Shown piece after piece: positions 25,166 to 33,700 of a stretch of DNA of 39,853 bases (positions are counted from its first letter, which is position 1; each line of letters opens with the position of its first letter). Both the position numbers and the translations under genes were made by a program. The notes beneath the pieces were generated by a model. The model saw only the letters and a list, made by a program, of their open reading frames with translations, was not told the DNA's origin and did not search any database. Origin of the DNA: Bacteroidota bacterium (GTDB lineage: Bacteria; Bacteroidota; Bacteroidia; Palsa-948); the NCBI GenBank assembly GCA_004297845.1, contig SCSP01000289.1, positions 1 to 39,853 of the forward strand. Direction: 5' to 3'.

Positions 25166-25174
25166 TTGGGCGGT
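25147..25174 (+). repeat. Heptad array across the ftsE-like stop codon
   Basis: Units GGTGATC, GGTAATC, GGTAGTT and GGGCGGT follow in 7-base phase. They encode the C-terminal VIGNR and the TAG stop and continue 9 bases past it. Confidence 0.6.
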
Positions 25175-25328
25175 CTGTTGTCAGGATGTCCACCCATCTG
25201 CGGGCGGAAAATAATTATTCAGTAAAAAAGATGCTTCATTGCATAAGATAAAATACAAAAACTAACTCTTTGAAATTTTAATAAAGCTTTTTCTTTCCCA
25301 TCTGCCTTTTGTCCTCTTATATTTTCCA
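25166..25328. other. Gap between convergent ftsE-like and M23 genes
   Basis: It holds the end of the heptad array and a weak type 2-like palindrome (CCACCC-ATCT-GCGGGCGG near 25190-25208). AT-rich sequence follows, without a clear terminator hairpin. Confidence 0.4.
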
Positions 25329-26219
25329 TCAAAAGACCATATATTCCTGCGGATCGATCGCCTTCCCGTTATACCAAAGTTCAAAATGCAAATGTGGCCC
25401 GTTGCTTTGCTCGCCTGAGTTTCCGATAACGGCAATGGTTTCACCGGCTTTTACAAATTGTCCGGCTTTTTTCAGCAATACAGAATTGTGCTTATAAGCG
25501 GAAACTAAATTGTTTGAATGTTGTATCTGAATGGTAAATCCTGTTTCAGATGTCCATCCTGCAAATAATACAGTACCGTCAAGCGTGGCTTTGATCGGTT
25601 CGTTTTCTTTGGCAACAATATCCGTTCCGTAATGCTCCTGTGCAGAATTAAAAGAAGCAGTAACCATTCCTTTCACCGGAGTAAAAAAGAAAAAACTACT
25701 GATGCTTTCTTTTCCTGCCTTTCTTTCCGAAAATGCAAGTGAATATTTATCTTGTGATTCAATCTGTGCACGAAAAATGGAATCTTCTCTCGAGGGGGTT
25801 ACCCCATCCCCCGCCTTTCCCGAAGGGGAAGGAGCATTCTCCGCTTTGGGAGAGACAGGAGATGGGATGGTATCATTCCCGATATTCCCACTCATTATAT
25901 TCTTAATATTTTCCATTGCTGCCGATCCTAACTTCAGTTCGTTTTGAAGGGAATCCAATTTTAGGGTAAGGTTGATCAATTCTTTTCGTGTATTTATTTC
26001 TGATTCATAGCCGGGTATATACGCTCTTAATGGAGTGAAGGCAACTAAACTAACTGTGAGCGTTATCATTATAATGGAGACAAGTCCGGTGAGGATAAAA
26101 ATATTCAAAGGGGTAAGCTTGAGCGAAAACTGCTCTTCAAAGGTGTCATCATTCATCACCACCAGGCGGTATCTGTTGCGGATTTTAGTCCAAAAAGCGG
26201 ATTTCTTCTTCTCTTCCAT
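25329..26219 (-). CDS. M23-family metallopeptidase, membrane-anchored
   Basis: This peptidoglycan endopeptidase-type protein has 296 residues. A short cytoplasmic N-terminus (RNRYRLVVMNDDTFEEQFSL) leads to one transmembrane helix at about 36-62, then a coiled-coil-like segment and a C-terminal LytM domain. The zinc ligands are in the HxxxD motif EHYGTDIVA (near residue 195) and in GPHLHFELWYNG, with a further His in IQIQHSNNLVSAYKH, so the enzyme looks catalytically complete. Between the coiled coil and the peptidase lies PSPVSPKAENAPSPSGKAGD and following residues, encoded by two palindromic elements back to back. It is likely periplasmic at the inner membrane. A TACCTTTG box sits 8 bases before the ATG, inside a heptad-like array. 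Confidence 0.9.
   Translation of the reverse strand: MEEKKKSAFWTKIRNRYRLVVMNDDTFEEQFSLKLTPLNIFILTGLVSIIMITLTVSLVAFTPLRAYIPGYESEINTRKELINLTLKLDSLQNELKLGSAAMENIKNIMSGNIGNDTIPSPVSPKAENAPSPSGKAGDGVTPSREDSIFRAQIESQDKYSLAFSERKAGKESISSFFFFTPVKGMVTASFNSAQEHYGTDIVAKENEPIKATLDGTVLFAGWTSETGFTIQIQHSNNLVSAYKHNSVLLKKAGQFVKAGETIAVIGNSGEQSNGPHLHFELWYNGKAIDPQEYMVF
25789..25868 (-). repeat. Two type 1 palindromic elements, back to back, in the M23 gene
   Basis: In the coding direction the first copy (PSPVSPKAEN) reads tail first, and the second (APSPSGKAGDGVTPSR) reads C-rich arm first. Together they add about 26 residues to the linker between coiled coil and peptidase. This is the only in-gene case with a reversed copy. 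Confidence 0.75.
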
Positions 26220-26227
26220 GAGGAAAG

Positions 26228-26235
26228 CAAAGGTA
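26228..26235 (-). promoter_or_regulatory. -7 box of the M23 gene inside a heptad-like array
   Basis: TACCTTTG matches TAnnTTTG and is 8 bases from the ATG. It is also the terminal unit of a CCTTATA/CCTTTATA array (about 26228-26256, minus strand). Confidence 0.5.
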
Positions 26236-26256
26236 TAAAGGTATATGGTATAAGGA
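26228..26256 (-). repeat. 7/8-base array upstream of the M23 gene
   Basis: On the minus strand the units CCTTATA, CCATATA, CCTTTATA and CCTTTGC follow one another. Related words recur between the M20 and TSUP genes near 30157-30232. Confidence 0.6.
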
Positions 26257-26331
26257 AAAAATCAAGCAGAAGCATTAATCACCCGTATTGTATCAATCCT
26301 TTTTATTAAAATACCTGTGAGCACTTCTGAT

Positions 26332-27453
26332 TTAGCGTAGTAAATTCATCAACTCTCTCACATTCGCCTCATTCGAAAACTTCTCTTCCAGGATCAGCAC
26401 TCTTTTTCTTTTGTCTTCCAGGGTAAAGGGCATTACCATAAATTCGGAAACTTTTCTTTTCATTTCAGCGAGAGAATCGGCAAGGTGGCAAAGGGGCTCC
26501 AGCCCGGTTTGCGTTACCATAGGAGAGTTAACAATGCAATGCCTGCCTATATAAAGTGCCGAAAGTAATTTCAGTTTTATACCTGTTGCCTGAAAGGTGG
26601 GAAGGATGTTTATTTGTGCGTTTTGGATGAGACCGTAGATATCTTCAACAGAAATATTTTCCTTCAGTTGAATGTTTTTATGTTTTTTCACCGCCCCTTT
26701 TAATTCTGTAGAAACACCATTTCCTGCAATGATCAGTGTAGTGTTCAGGTTATTGAAAACTTCATGGACTAAATAAAGGGCTGCTTTGTTGTTCTCTCCC
26801 ACGGCTAAACTGCCGTGATACAATGCAAAATCGCCTTTGCCTTCTTTGATGGCAATGGTTTCATGCGGATGAAATGCCATGATGTTAGTTACGTTCTTGT
26901 ATTTTTCCGAGAGATATTTTGTATCGGCCGGAGAGATAGCGGCAATAGCATCGGCTTGTGCTAAAACAGATTCAAACCTCTCTAATTTTTTCGCCTCGCC
27001 TTCGAAATATTTTTTTCGGAAGAGGCTTTTCTCAACCCGTGCAAGGGCGGAATAGTAATTGTGTTCGATGTTGTGCATACGCACGATCTTTTTTCGATTC
27101 TTCAGTCGCTCATCGTTGAGGTGAAAGCAGCAATGCAGCCCTTCAAAGAGGATGGGCGCATCGTCCTCTAGTAAATTTTTAACTAATCCTTCAGATGAGC
27201 GGCTTGCAACAATGTATGGAAGAGATCCCAGTAACAGGCGTTTGCTCATGTTCCTTTCGTAATAATACACCTTGCCGCAGTACTTCTCCAGTTCCTTTTT
27301 TTCACCCCTTCCGTACTCGAAACAATGCAGGTGAATGTTTATCCCTTCTGTGTGCAGAGCTTTGATCTTGTAAAAAACATCTATCGCGCCACCGTAATCG
27401 GGAGGATAGGGGACATCGAAAGAAATGATATGTAGTTGCGTTTGTACCAGAAT
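26332..27453 (-). CDS. GT4-like glycosyltransferase lacking a canonical start codon
   Basis: The ORF track begins at a GTG (27270), but coding continues far upstream in the same frame: HIISFDVPYPPDYGGAIDVF, then YKIKALHTEGINIHLHCFEY, the normal N-terminal Rossmann half of these transferases. The frame is open back to a TAA near 27512 but holds no ATG, GTG or TTG. Where homologs have the initiator Met before HIISFDVPYP there is CTA (27435). The nearest possible starts are ATT (27453) or CTG (27450). The C-terminal half has ALYHGSLAVGENNKA (UDP-sugar loop region), TLIIAGNG and FQATGIKLKLLSALYIGRH, a degenerate E-x7-E region. It is probably a cytoplasmic sugar transferase for surface glycans. 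The start could reflect rare initiation or a sequence error. Confidence 0.78.
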   Translation of the reverse strand: MLVQTQLHIISFDVPYPPDYGGAIDVFYKIKALHTEGINIHLHCFEYGRGEKKELEKYCGKVYYYERNMSKRLLLGSLPYIVASRSSEGLVKNLLEDDAPILFEGLHCCFHLNDERLKNRKKIVRMHNIEHNYYSALARVEKSLFRKKYFEGEAKKLERFESVLAQADAIAAISPADTKYLSEKYKNVTNIMAFHPHETIAIKEGKGDFALYHGSLAVGENNKAALYLVHEVFNNLNTTLIIAGNGVSTELKGAVKKHKNIQLKENISVEDIYGLIQNAQINILPTFQATGIKLKLLSALYIGRHCIVNSPMVTQTGLEPLCHLADSLAEMKRKVSEFMVMPFTLEDKRKRVLILEEKFSNEANVRELMNLLR

Positions 27454-27519
27454 AGTATTTTTGTCTTTTAATAGGGCTGTTCCTCGTGCTCTTTGTGTGT
27501 ATTTTAATTTTTACGTACT

Positions 27520-27527
27520 CAAAAATA
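27520..27527 (-). promoter_or_regulatory. -7 box upstream of the glycosyltransferase
   Basis: TATTTTTG, a full TAnnTTTG match on the minus strand, would start transcription near 27515. That is about 60-80 bases before the first residues with family similarity and supports an upstream translation start. Confidence 0.4.
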
Positions 27528-27540
27528 ATTGAAAAATCGA

Positions 27541-28815
27541 ATGGCTCTTAAAATTTTCAAGTTTGGAGGCGCTTCGGTAAAAGATGCAGATTCAGTGCGA
27601 AATGTAGCTTCTGTGTTAAACAAGTTTTCCGGTCAGCAAATCATTACCGTGGTCTCGGCCATGGGCAAAATCACCAACTTGCTTGAAATGCTTGTGGACG
27701 CTTATTTCTATCAAAAGGGAGACACACAAATGGTATTGGAACAGATAAAAAAGTATCATTTCGATATTCTCAAGAACTTATTTCCTATTGCTTCTCATCC
27801 TGTATATAACGATGTGAATACTGTTTTCCTTGCTCTGGAAAATTATGTCAAAGGCTCGCCTTCACATTCTTACAACAAGGATTACGATCAGATCGTATCG
27901 CAGGGGGAGATCATCTCTTCTAAAATAGTAAGTGCTTATCTCATGGAGGCAGGGATTAAAAACAGCTGGCTGGATATCAGGTCCATTATTAAAACGGATG
28001 ATACCTATCGTGAGGGTAAAGTAAACTGGGATCTCACGCAAAAACTGGTTACGGAGCGTGTCCCCCTCTCCGAGGGGGTAGGGGGAGGAATTACGCTCAC
28101 ACAAGGATTTCTTGGGCAAACTCCGGATGGCTTTACCACAACACTTGGAAGAGAAGGTTCCGATTACACAGCCGCAATCCTTGCCCATTGCACCAACGCG
28201 GAGAGCGTTACCATCTGGAAAGATGTGCATGGAGTAATGAATGCTGATCCCAAATGGTTCGATGAAACAAAACTCATTGACCAGATGTCGTACCAGGACG
28301 CGATCGAACTTTCATACTATGGCGCTACCGTGATACATCCAAAAACGATCAAGCCATTGCAGAACAAAAAAATTCCGCTTTACGTGAGATCATTTGTACA
28401 GCCTGATGAGAAGGGAACCCTGATCAACGATCAGCAATCGCAATTGCCGATACCCTGTTTTATTTTTAAAGTGAACCAGATACTGCTGTCCATTTCGCCC
28501 AAAGATTTTTCATTCATCGTGGAGGAAAACTTCAGTGATATTTTTAAAATATTTTCGGAACATCATGTGAAGATCAATGTGATGCAGAATTCGGCTATCA
28601 GCTTTTCAGTTTGTACAGATAATGATGAACGTAAAATCCCCGAGTTGATAAAAACGCTTCAGAAAAAATTCCGCGTTCTTTACAATGACAACATGGAATT
28701 GATAACCATACGGTATTACAACCAGACTACAATAGAACGGGTATGCATCGGAAAGAAGGTTTTTCTGGAACATAAAAGCCGGTACACTGTGCAATTAGTG
28801 GTGAAAAACAGGTAG
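27541..28815 (+). CDS. lysC: Aspartate kinase (monofunctional)
   Basis: This enzyme phosphorylates aspartate, the first step to lysine, threonine, methionine and diaminopimelate. The N-terminal loop is KFGGASVKDADSVRNVASVL, followed by TVVSAMGKITNLLE, then TTLGREGSDYTAAILA and the WKDVHGVMNADPKWF substrate segment. The C-terminal third holds the regulatory ACT region (DFSFIVEENFSDIFKIFSEH, then KINVMQNSAISFSVCTDNDE), so feedback control by lysine or threonine is likely. I choose the ATG at 27541 over the TTG at 27529. RVPLSEGVGGGI (near residue 180) encodes a palindromic element just before ITLTQGFLG. No homoserine dehydrogenase domain is fused. Confidence 0.94.
   Translation: MALKIFKFGGASVKDADSVRNVASVLNKFSGQQIITVVSAMGKITNLLEMLVDAYFYQKGDTQMVLEQIKKYHFDILKNLFPIASHPVYNDVNTVFLALENYVKGSPSHSYNKDYDQIVSQGEIISSKIVSAYLMEAGIKNSWLDIRSIIKTDDTYREGKVNWDLTQKLVTERVPLSEGVGGGITLTQGFLGQTPDGFTTTLGREGSDYTAAILAHCTNAESVTIWKDVHGVMNADPKWFDETKLIDQMSYQDAIELSYYGATVIHPKTIKPLQNKKIPLYVRSFVQPDEKGTLINDQQSQLPIPCFIFKVNQILLSISPKDFSFIVEENFSDIFKIFSEHHVKINVMQNSAISFSVCTDNDERKIPELIKTLQKKFRVLYNDNMELITIRYYNQTTIERVCIGKKVFLEHKSRYTVQLVVKNR
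28061..28089 (+). repeat. In-gene palindromic element (type 1) in aspartate kinase
   Basis: CCCCCTCTCC, then GAGGGGGT, then the tail AGGGGGAGGA. It is read as VPLSEGVGGG in the loop before the conserved 'TQGFLGQTPDG' segment. Confidence 0.75.
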
Positions 28816-28889
28816 GATAGAATATTAATCTTAGTTGTCTGCCTTTTACTGTAAGATATATGAACGGGGCACCTTCGCGATAAGGTTGT

Positions 28890-30152
28890 TTAGATACATT
28901 TCAATTCATTCAGGGCAATCCAGGCCATTAACCCCATCCCTGTTTGAAGAGCAGATTCATCAATATTGAAAGTAGAAGTATGAACTCCGGAGGTAATTCC
29001 CTTGGAAATATTTCCCGTCCCAAGACGATAAAAGCAGGCAGGTATCTTTTGAGCGTAAAAGGAAAAATCCTCCCCGGTCATCCGTAATTCAAGTTCGATA
29101 ACATTTTCTTTTCCTAAAAGGTCTTCCGCGTATTTTTTTGCTTTCGCTGTAGTTTGTTCATCATTTACAAGAGCAGGGTATCCCGTCATGATGTTCACAT
29201 CGCAATCTCCACCCATGCTTTTTGCTTTTGAAACTGCGACTTCCTTAATAATATTCTGTGCTTCTTTTCTCCATGTTTCGTCCATAGTGCGGAATGTACC
29301 GTCTATTTTCACCTCGTTCGGAATAATGTTGGTGGTTCCGTTGGCGTGCATGCGGCCGAAGGCGAGAACTGTAGGAATCGCCCCACCTCGCCTCACCCTT
29401 TGCCCCTCTCCGGAGGAGAGGGGAGAAGCGCCAAATTCTTTTTCAAGGGAGATTAAAATTTCCGCAGCGATAAGTAATGGATTAACATACGTCCCTTTCA
29501 TTGCAGCGTGACCGCCCTTTCCTTTTACGGTCAGATAAATTTCATCGGTGCTTGCCATGTATTTTCCGCTGCGGAAACCCACTTTGCCGGCTTCAAGGGA
29601 AGGGAAAACATGCTGGGCTATGATGGAGGATGGTTTTGGATCTTCCAGCACGCCTTCTTTGATCATCAGCGAGGCCCCTCCGGGTGCTTTTTCTTCTCCC
29701 GGCTGAAAAATAAGTTTTACCGTTCCTGAAAATTCATTTTTTAGTTCGTGGAGGATCTTTGCCGCACCAAGTAGAGAAGAAGTATGTACATCGTGCCCGC
29801 AGGCGTGCATTACACCGGTATTTTGGGATTTGTATTCTACCTCATTGGTTTCGGTGATGGGCAGTGCATCCATGTCGGCACGGAGGGCGAGGCAATACCC
29901 CGCCCTGTCCTTCCCCCCAAGGGAGGGAAGTTGGGCACCAGTGATAGTTGCGACAATTCCTGTTTTTACAATTCCATCTTTATAAGGAATTCCCCATTCA
30001 TTTAATTTTCCCGCAATGAATTTGGAGGTGTTGTATTCCTGAAAAGAAAGTTCGGGGTTAGCGTGTAAATGCCTGCGCACCGCGATTATTTCATTGAGAT
30101 ACTTTTCCGAGAGCGATATTATTTTTTCTTTCAACCCCATTTTCAACTCCAT
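28890..30152 (-). CDS. M20-family amidohydrolase (N-acyl-amino acid hydrolase type)
   Basis: A cytoplasmic dizinc amidohydrolase. RRHLHANPELSFQEYNTSKF opens the fold. The first metal motif is MHACGHDVHTSSLLGAA (about 114-130), the catalytic Glu pair is QPGEEKAPGGA (about 150-160), and the lid-domain strand is VKGKGGHAAMKGTY. RMTGEDFSFYAQKIPACFYRLG and the final His in GVHTSTFNIDE complete the site. This layout fits hippurate/IAA-amino-acid hydrolase relatives; the acyl substrate is unknown. Two palindromic elements are translated: AQLPSLGGKDRAG near residue 75, just before LALRADMDALP, and SPLSSGEGQRVRRGG near residue 250, in the lid. Both interrupt well-conserved regions without breaking the frame. 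Confidence 0.92.
   Translation of the reverse strand: MELKMGLKEKIISLSEKYLNEIIAVRRHLHANPELSFQEYNTSKFIAGKLNEWGIPYKDGIVKTGIVATITGAQLPSLGGKDRAGYCLALRADMDALPITETNEVEYKSQNTGVMHACGHDVHTSSLLGAAKILHELKNEFSGTVKLIFQPGEEKAPGGASLMIKEGVLEDPKPSSIIAQHVFPSLEAGKVGFRSGKYMASTDEIYLTVKGKGGHAAMKGTYVNPLLIAAEILISLEKEFGASPLSSGEGQRVRRGGAIPTVLAFGRMHANGTTNIIPNEVKIDGTFRTMDETWRKEAQNIIKEVAVSKAKSMGGDCDVNIMTGYPALVNDEQTTAKAKKYAEDLLGKENVIELELRMTGEDFSFYAQKIPACFYRLGTGNISKGITSGVHTSTFNIDESALQTGMGLMAWIALNELKCI
29381..29428 (-). repeat. In-gene palindromic element (type 1), M20 lid domain
   Basis: In coding direction: CTTCTCCCCTCTCC, then a short loop, GGAGAGGGG, then the tail CAAAGGGTGAGGCGAGGTGG. It encodes SPLSSGEGQRVRRGG. Confidence 0.8.
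29896..29938 (-). repeat. In-gene palindromic element (type 1), M20 catalytic domain
   Basis: In coding direction: CTTCCCTCCC, TT loop, GGGGGGAAGG, then the tail ACAGGGCGGGGTATTG. It encodes LPSLGGKDRAGY directly before the conserved 'LALRADMDALP' strand. Confidence 0.75.
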
Positions 30153-30156
30153 AATG

Positions 30157-30232
30157 CAAAGGTGTAAGGTATATGGGTTATTAAGCAGGTATTTCTTATG
30201 CCTTTATACCTTATAACCCTATACCTCTCTTT
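30157..30232. repeat. 7/8-base array with inverted symmetry between M20 and TSUP genes
   Basis: The left half (AAGGTATATGGGTTATTAAG) and right half (CTTTATACCTTATAACCCTA) are inverted copies built from CCTTATA/CCTATA units, around a spacer of about 20 bases. Together they fill nearly the whole 80-base gap. The left end contains CACCTTTG exactly four bases before the M20 ATG, one mismatch from the -7 consensus. Confidence 0.7.
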
Positions 30233-30595
30233 CTATTTTCCAAACATCATTTTTAAAGAGAGTAAAAAAATTACCGCTCCAAAAACCCTTTTAAGAGTTT
30301 GCGTATCTATCGAAATAGCCAACTTTGAACCTGCAAAACTTCCAACTAAAAAAGTGGTCGCCATAATGCAGGCTACTTTCCAGTCTATATGCCCTGCCTG
30401 CCAGTAATTGAAAACGCCAAGAATGCCGATGGGCAGCAGGAACATGAAAAGCACTGTGCCTTGTGCAGCATGCTGTGAAAAGCCAAGGAAGTATATCAGT
30501 GCGGGCACTATAACAATGCCCCCACCGATACCCACCATTCCGCTGAGAATGCCCGCAACCAGCCCCAGCGCAAGCAGGATTAAAAGTTCATTCAT
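30233..30595 (-). CDS. Half-size TSUP (TauE/SafE) transporter
   Basis: About 120 residues with four hydrophobic helices: LLILLALGLVAGILSGMVGI, GGGIVIVPALIYFLGF, LFMFLLPIGILGVFNYWQAG, and VACIMATTFLVGSFAGSKLA with the last helix ending LLSLKMMFGK. GLVAGILSGMVGIGGGIVIV is the TSUP signature that occurs twice in full-length members; here only one copy is present, so the protein probably works as a homodimer. TSUP carriers move sulfite or other small organic anions; the substrate here is unknown. The track starts at a TTG (30622). I prefer the ATG at 30595 (MNELLILLALG), which gives the usual N-terminus. Confidence 0.85.
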   Translation of the reverse strand: MNELLILLALGLVAGILSGMVGIGGGIVIVPALIYFLGFSQHAAQGTVLFMFLLPIGILGVFNYWQAGHIDWKVACIMATTFLVGSFAGSKLAISIDTQTLKRVFGAVIFLLSLKMMFGK

Positions 30596-30710
30596 AGTAA
30601 GTGATTTGTGGTTCATGCTCAAAAAACGAAAATATTTAATGTGAAGATATTGCTTTTATAGCATCGCTAGTTGTAAAAAATTGTTTGCGACAAAAGGTAA
30701 TAATACTTTA

Positions 30711-33700
30711 TTAGAAATCCAACGAAAAGGACCAGTAGAAAACACGGGGCTGGATATTTCCATCTTCCCATCCATGGCTCCAATCTAAGCGCATGAAGTA
30801 TCCGAGCAGGCGGCTGCGGATTCCCCATCCATAGCCGCCAACGATGGGTTCCCGCCTTGTTTCAATTACAACGGTAACCGGGCTCGGGGGACCGCCAACA
30901 ACTTGGGTGTTGAGCGAGTTATTGTCGTCATAGGGAGATTTGCCTGTCCAGGCGGTACCGATATCGCCAAACCCAACCACCTGGAAGTTGTTCAGGAAGT
31001 CAGACTTAAGAGGTTTGTTCATCAGGTAGCGGAAAAGAGGAAGACGAAGCTCGGTATTGTAAAGCGCGAAACTGTTTCCGTTGCGAATGTTCTGATGAAA
31101 ACCGCGCATGGGGGTTGCAAGGGTTTGGTATGCGTAGTTCTGCTTCAGGTCAATGGGCGTACTGAAATTGAACTGAGGGCTGAACCAGTTATCCACGCCT
31201 CCCATGTAGTAGATCAGTTTTTTATTTCCGAAAGAAGTGCTTGCCGAAAGCCGGTTCGCCCAGATGAAATCACGGTGTATCTTGGTGTAATTGCGGATGT
31301 CAAGCCCCAGAATGGTAATGTTTGTTTCCGTTTTGTTCAGCTGTTTCAGGTACTCCCCAAAAATTTTCAGGCGAGTACCATAATACAGATTCAATCCACG
31401 CTTGCGCGTATTGTCAAAAACAAATTCCAGTTTCCCGCCTCCCCAGTATTCAAATTCGTTCGGTTTGGAAAGGGAGGGAATGTCAAAGGCATAAAACGAA
31501 GTCCGGTCCTGCCTTGCGTCCACAGTTCCCCGCACTCCGGCCGTTTCGGTGAAGGGCCACTTTATAATATATTTAGCCTGATGACTCTGCACCTTAAGTG
31601 ATCCGTAATCAAGCCCCTGTCGGTGCAGGATAATTTGCTTATCCAGGCGCTTCAGGCGATTTTCATAGCTCATGTAATATTCGTTGCTGTTCAGATCGGA
31701 AGAGATACGCACACCGCCTGTGATTTTGTAATCGTCAAACACATCGCTGAGTCCAAGCTTGAAAAATCCGGTGAACCCCGGACTCAGGAAGATAGGGCCG
31801 GGGCCGGAAAATTTTTGATAGGAGGCGTTTAAAAATGAATTATCGATCTGTGTAACTACGTAATCTGTAGAGAAGAACACAAAATAATTTCTTTGTTGAG
31901 GAAACTGAAATGCGGCAGCAGGTGCAGCGGCAGTGGCAGTATCGGGAGCAGTATTTAAAGTTTCAACTTTAGGGAGATTTGCAGTTTGTTTCTTGGGTTC
32001 GTTGTCAAACACATAGTTATTAATATCAATAGCTGTGCTGTCTTTCTTTTCCGGTATTATCTCTTCGGAAACAAATACCTGCACCGTTTGAATGTCCTTG
32101 ATGGCGCTTTCTTTTTTCTTGTCATTCTCTGTGGTTGCCTGTTTTAAAGAAAGTCCCCTGTATGCGGTGTTTATCAGCGGAACATTTAAAGCGGTATTCC
32201 CCGGCGGCAGGTCATTGACAAACAGCTTGAATTTTTTATTTGTAAAAATAACTTCAGTAATTTTCTTTGATTTCAGGTTGATATCCTGTTCCAGAATGTT
32301 GCGGGAATAATTGGTGATGGGATAGCTGCGCGTGTAGTAGCGGTAATGTTCGGCAGTGTCCACGTATGCGATAGCGCTGTCGAGTACGCCCAGATAGCGG
32401 TTGCGGATGCCGTTTTCATCGCTCAGAAAACAAAGATGTTCGCTGTCGAATTCAAAGGGATAGGATTCGCTCACCGAAGGGGTGTTGGTTACTTTACGCA
32501 GGACGGAGGATTTGTTTTTGTAATTGTAAATGAAAAGGTCTTTATGCTCCATGGGCTGCTGGTGCGCTTTCAGGTCAACAGGATATGCCGGGAAGAACCG
32601 TATCGTATCACTTGGACGGTTGGATGCAAAAATTATTTTAGATGAATTGGCGATGAACTTTGGAGTGAGATCATCGTAAATATCTTTGGTGATCTGTTCG
32701 GAGTTTCCGGCTCCCGGGGTATAAACAAAAATATCGCTTTGTCCGTTCTGCACGGCAGACATCACGAATTGCCTTCCATCATCAGAATAGGAGAAGTCGG
32801 CAATTTTTTCAAAGTTGAATATCTTGATGGTTTCTGATTTTTTGACGGATAGGGTATAATAGGTGAGCAGCAATTCGCCTTTTCTCTCTGTAATGATTGA
32901 AATTCTTTCTCCGGCCGGATGCCAGTTTACGAGGGGGTAGGAATAATCCACAGGCCTGTCGAGCTTCTGCTCCCGCTTTAGAATCCGTTTAGCTTTTCGC
33001 TTTTTAAAATCATAGAGCCATACTTTATACTGCCCAAGCTGATTGGTAGTGTACACTGCGTAATTTCCGTCAGGACTGGTTTTGAAACGCTGATACACAC
33101 GGCTGATCTTCGGTTTTTTAAGCAAGGAGGCAGGCGGAACTTTTTTAGTTGTGTCTGCCTCGGTATAACGATTAGTATAATATTGCATCCACTCGCTGGT
33201 CATGTTTTTCATGGAGACTCCGAGGACAAACAGAAATGCGCTTTCTATGTTGCGTGTAACTTTGGTCATGTACAGGATGTTAGAGATCACGGATTTTCCG
33301 TACGTTTCTGCGATGTAATTCCAGATGGAATGTCCGGCATATAAAGCGTCAACACCTTCCATGCCATTGAATTTTTTGTATTTGCCGGCCAGGATGCCGT
33401 CTTTCACGCGGGAGTCAATATCCGTATCCCATCCATTTGCAATGTAAGAGACGAGCCCTTTTATATACCAGTTAGGAAGGGTAAGCAGCGTGGAGTTTTT
33501 CACCACATCCCGTATGTTGCCGCCATACATCATCTGGTTGATAAGCACTTCGGCAACCACTTCTTTTATCTGCCTGTCATACATTGCATGATCACCGTCA
33601 AAATACAGGAATACTTTAGATCCCACAATTTTTGTAACACCACCCACATTGTAAGGTTCTTCGTATTCAAGCCCAATGTTGCTTTGCCTGAAATCACTTT

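Noticed and set aside
24473-26219. ftsE-like gene plus M23 gene as an FtsEX-EnvC-type operon
   Set aside because: The genes are on opposite strands and no ftsX is present. The proximity is noted but does not make an operon.
30903-31601. 232-aa plus-strand ORF opposite the TolB-like gene
   Set aside because: It is antisense to strand-rich barrel sequence and has no recognisable motif.
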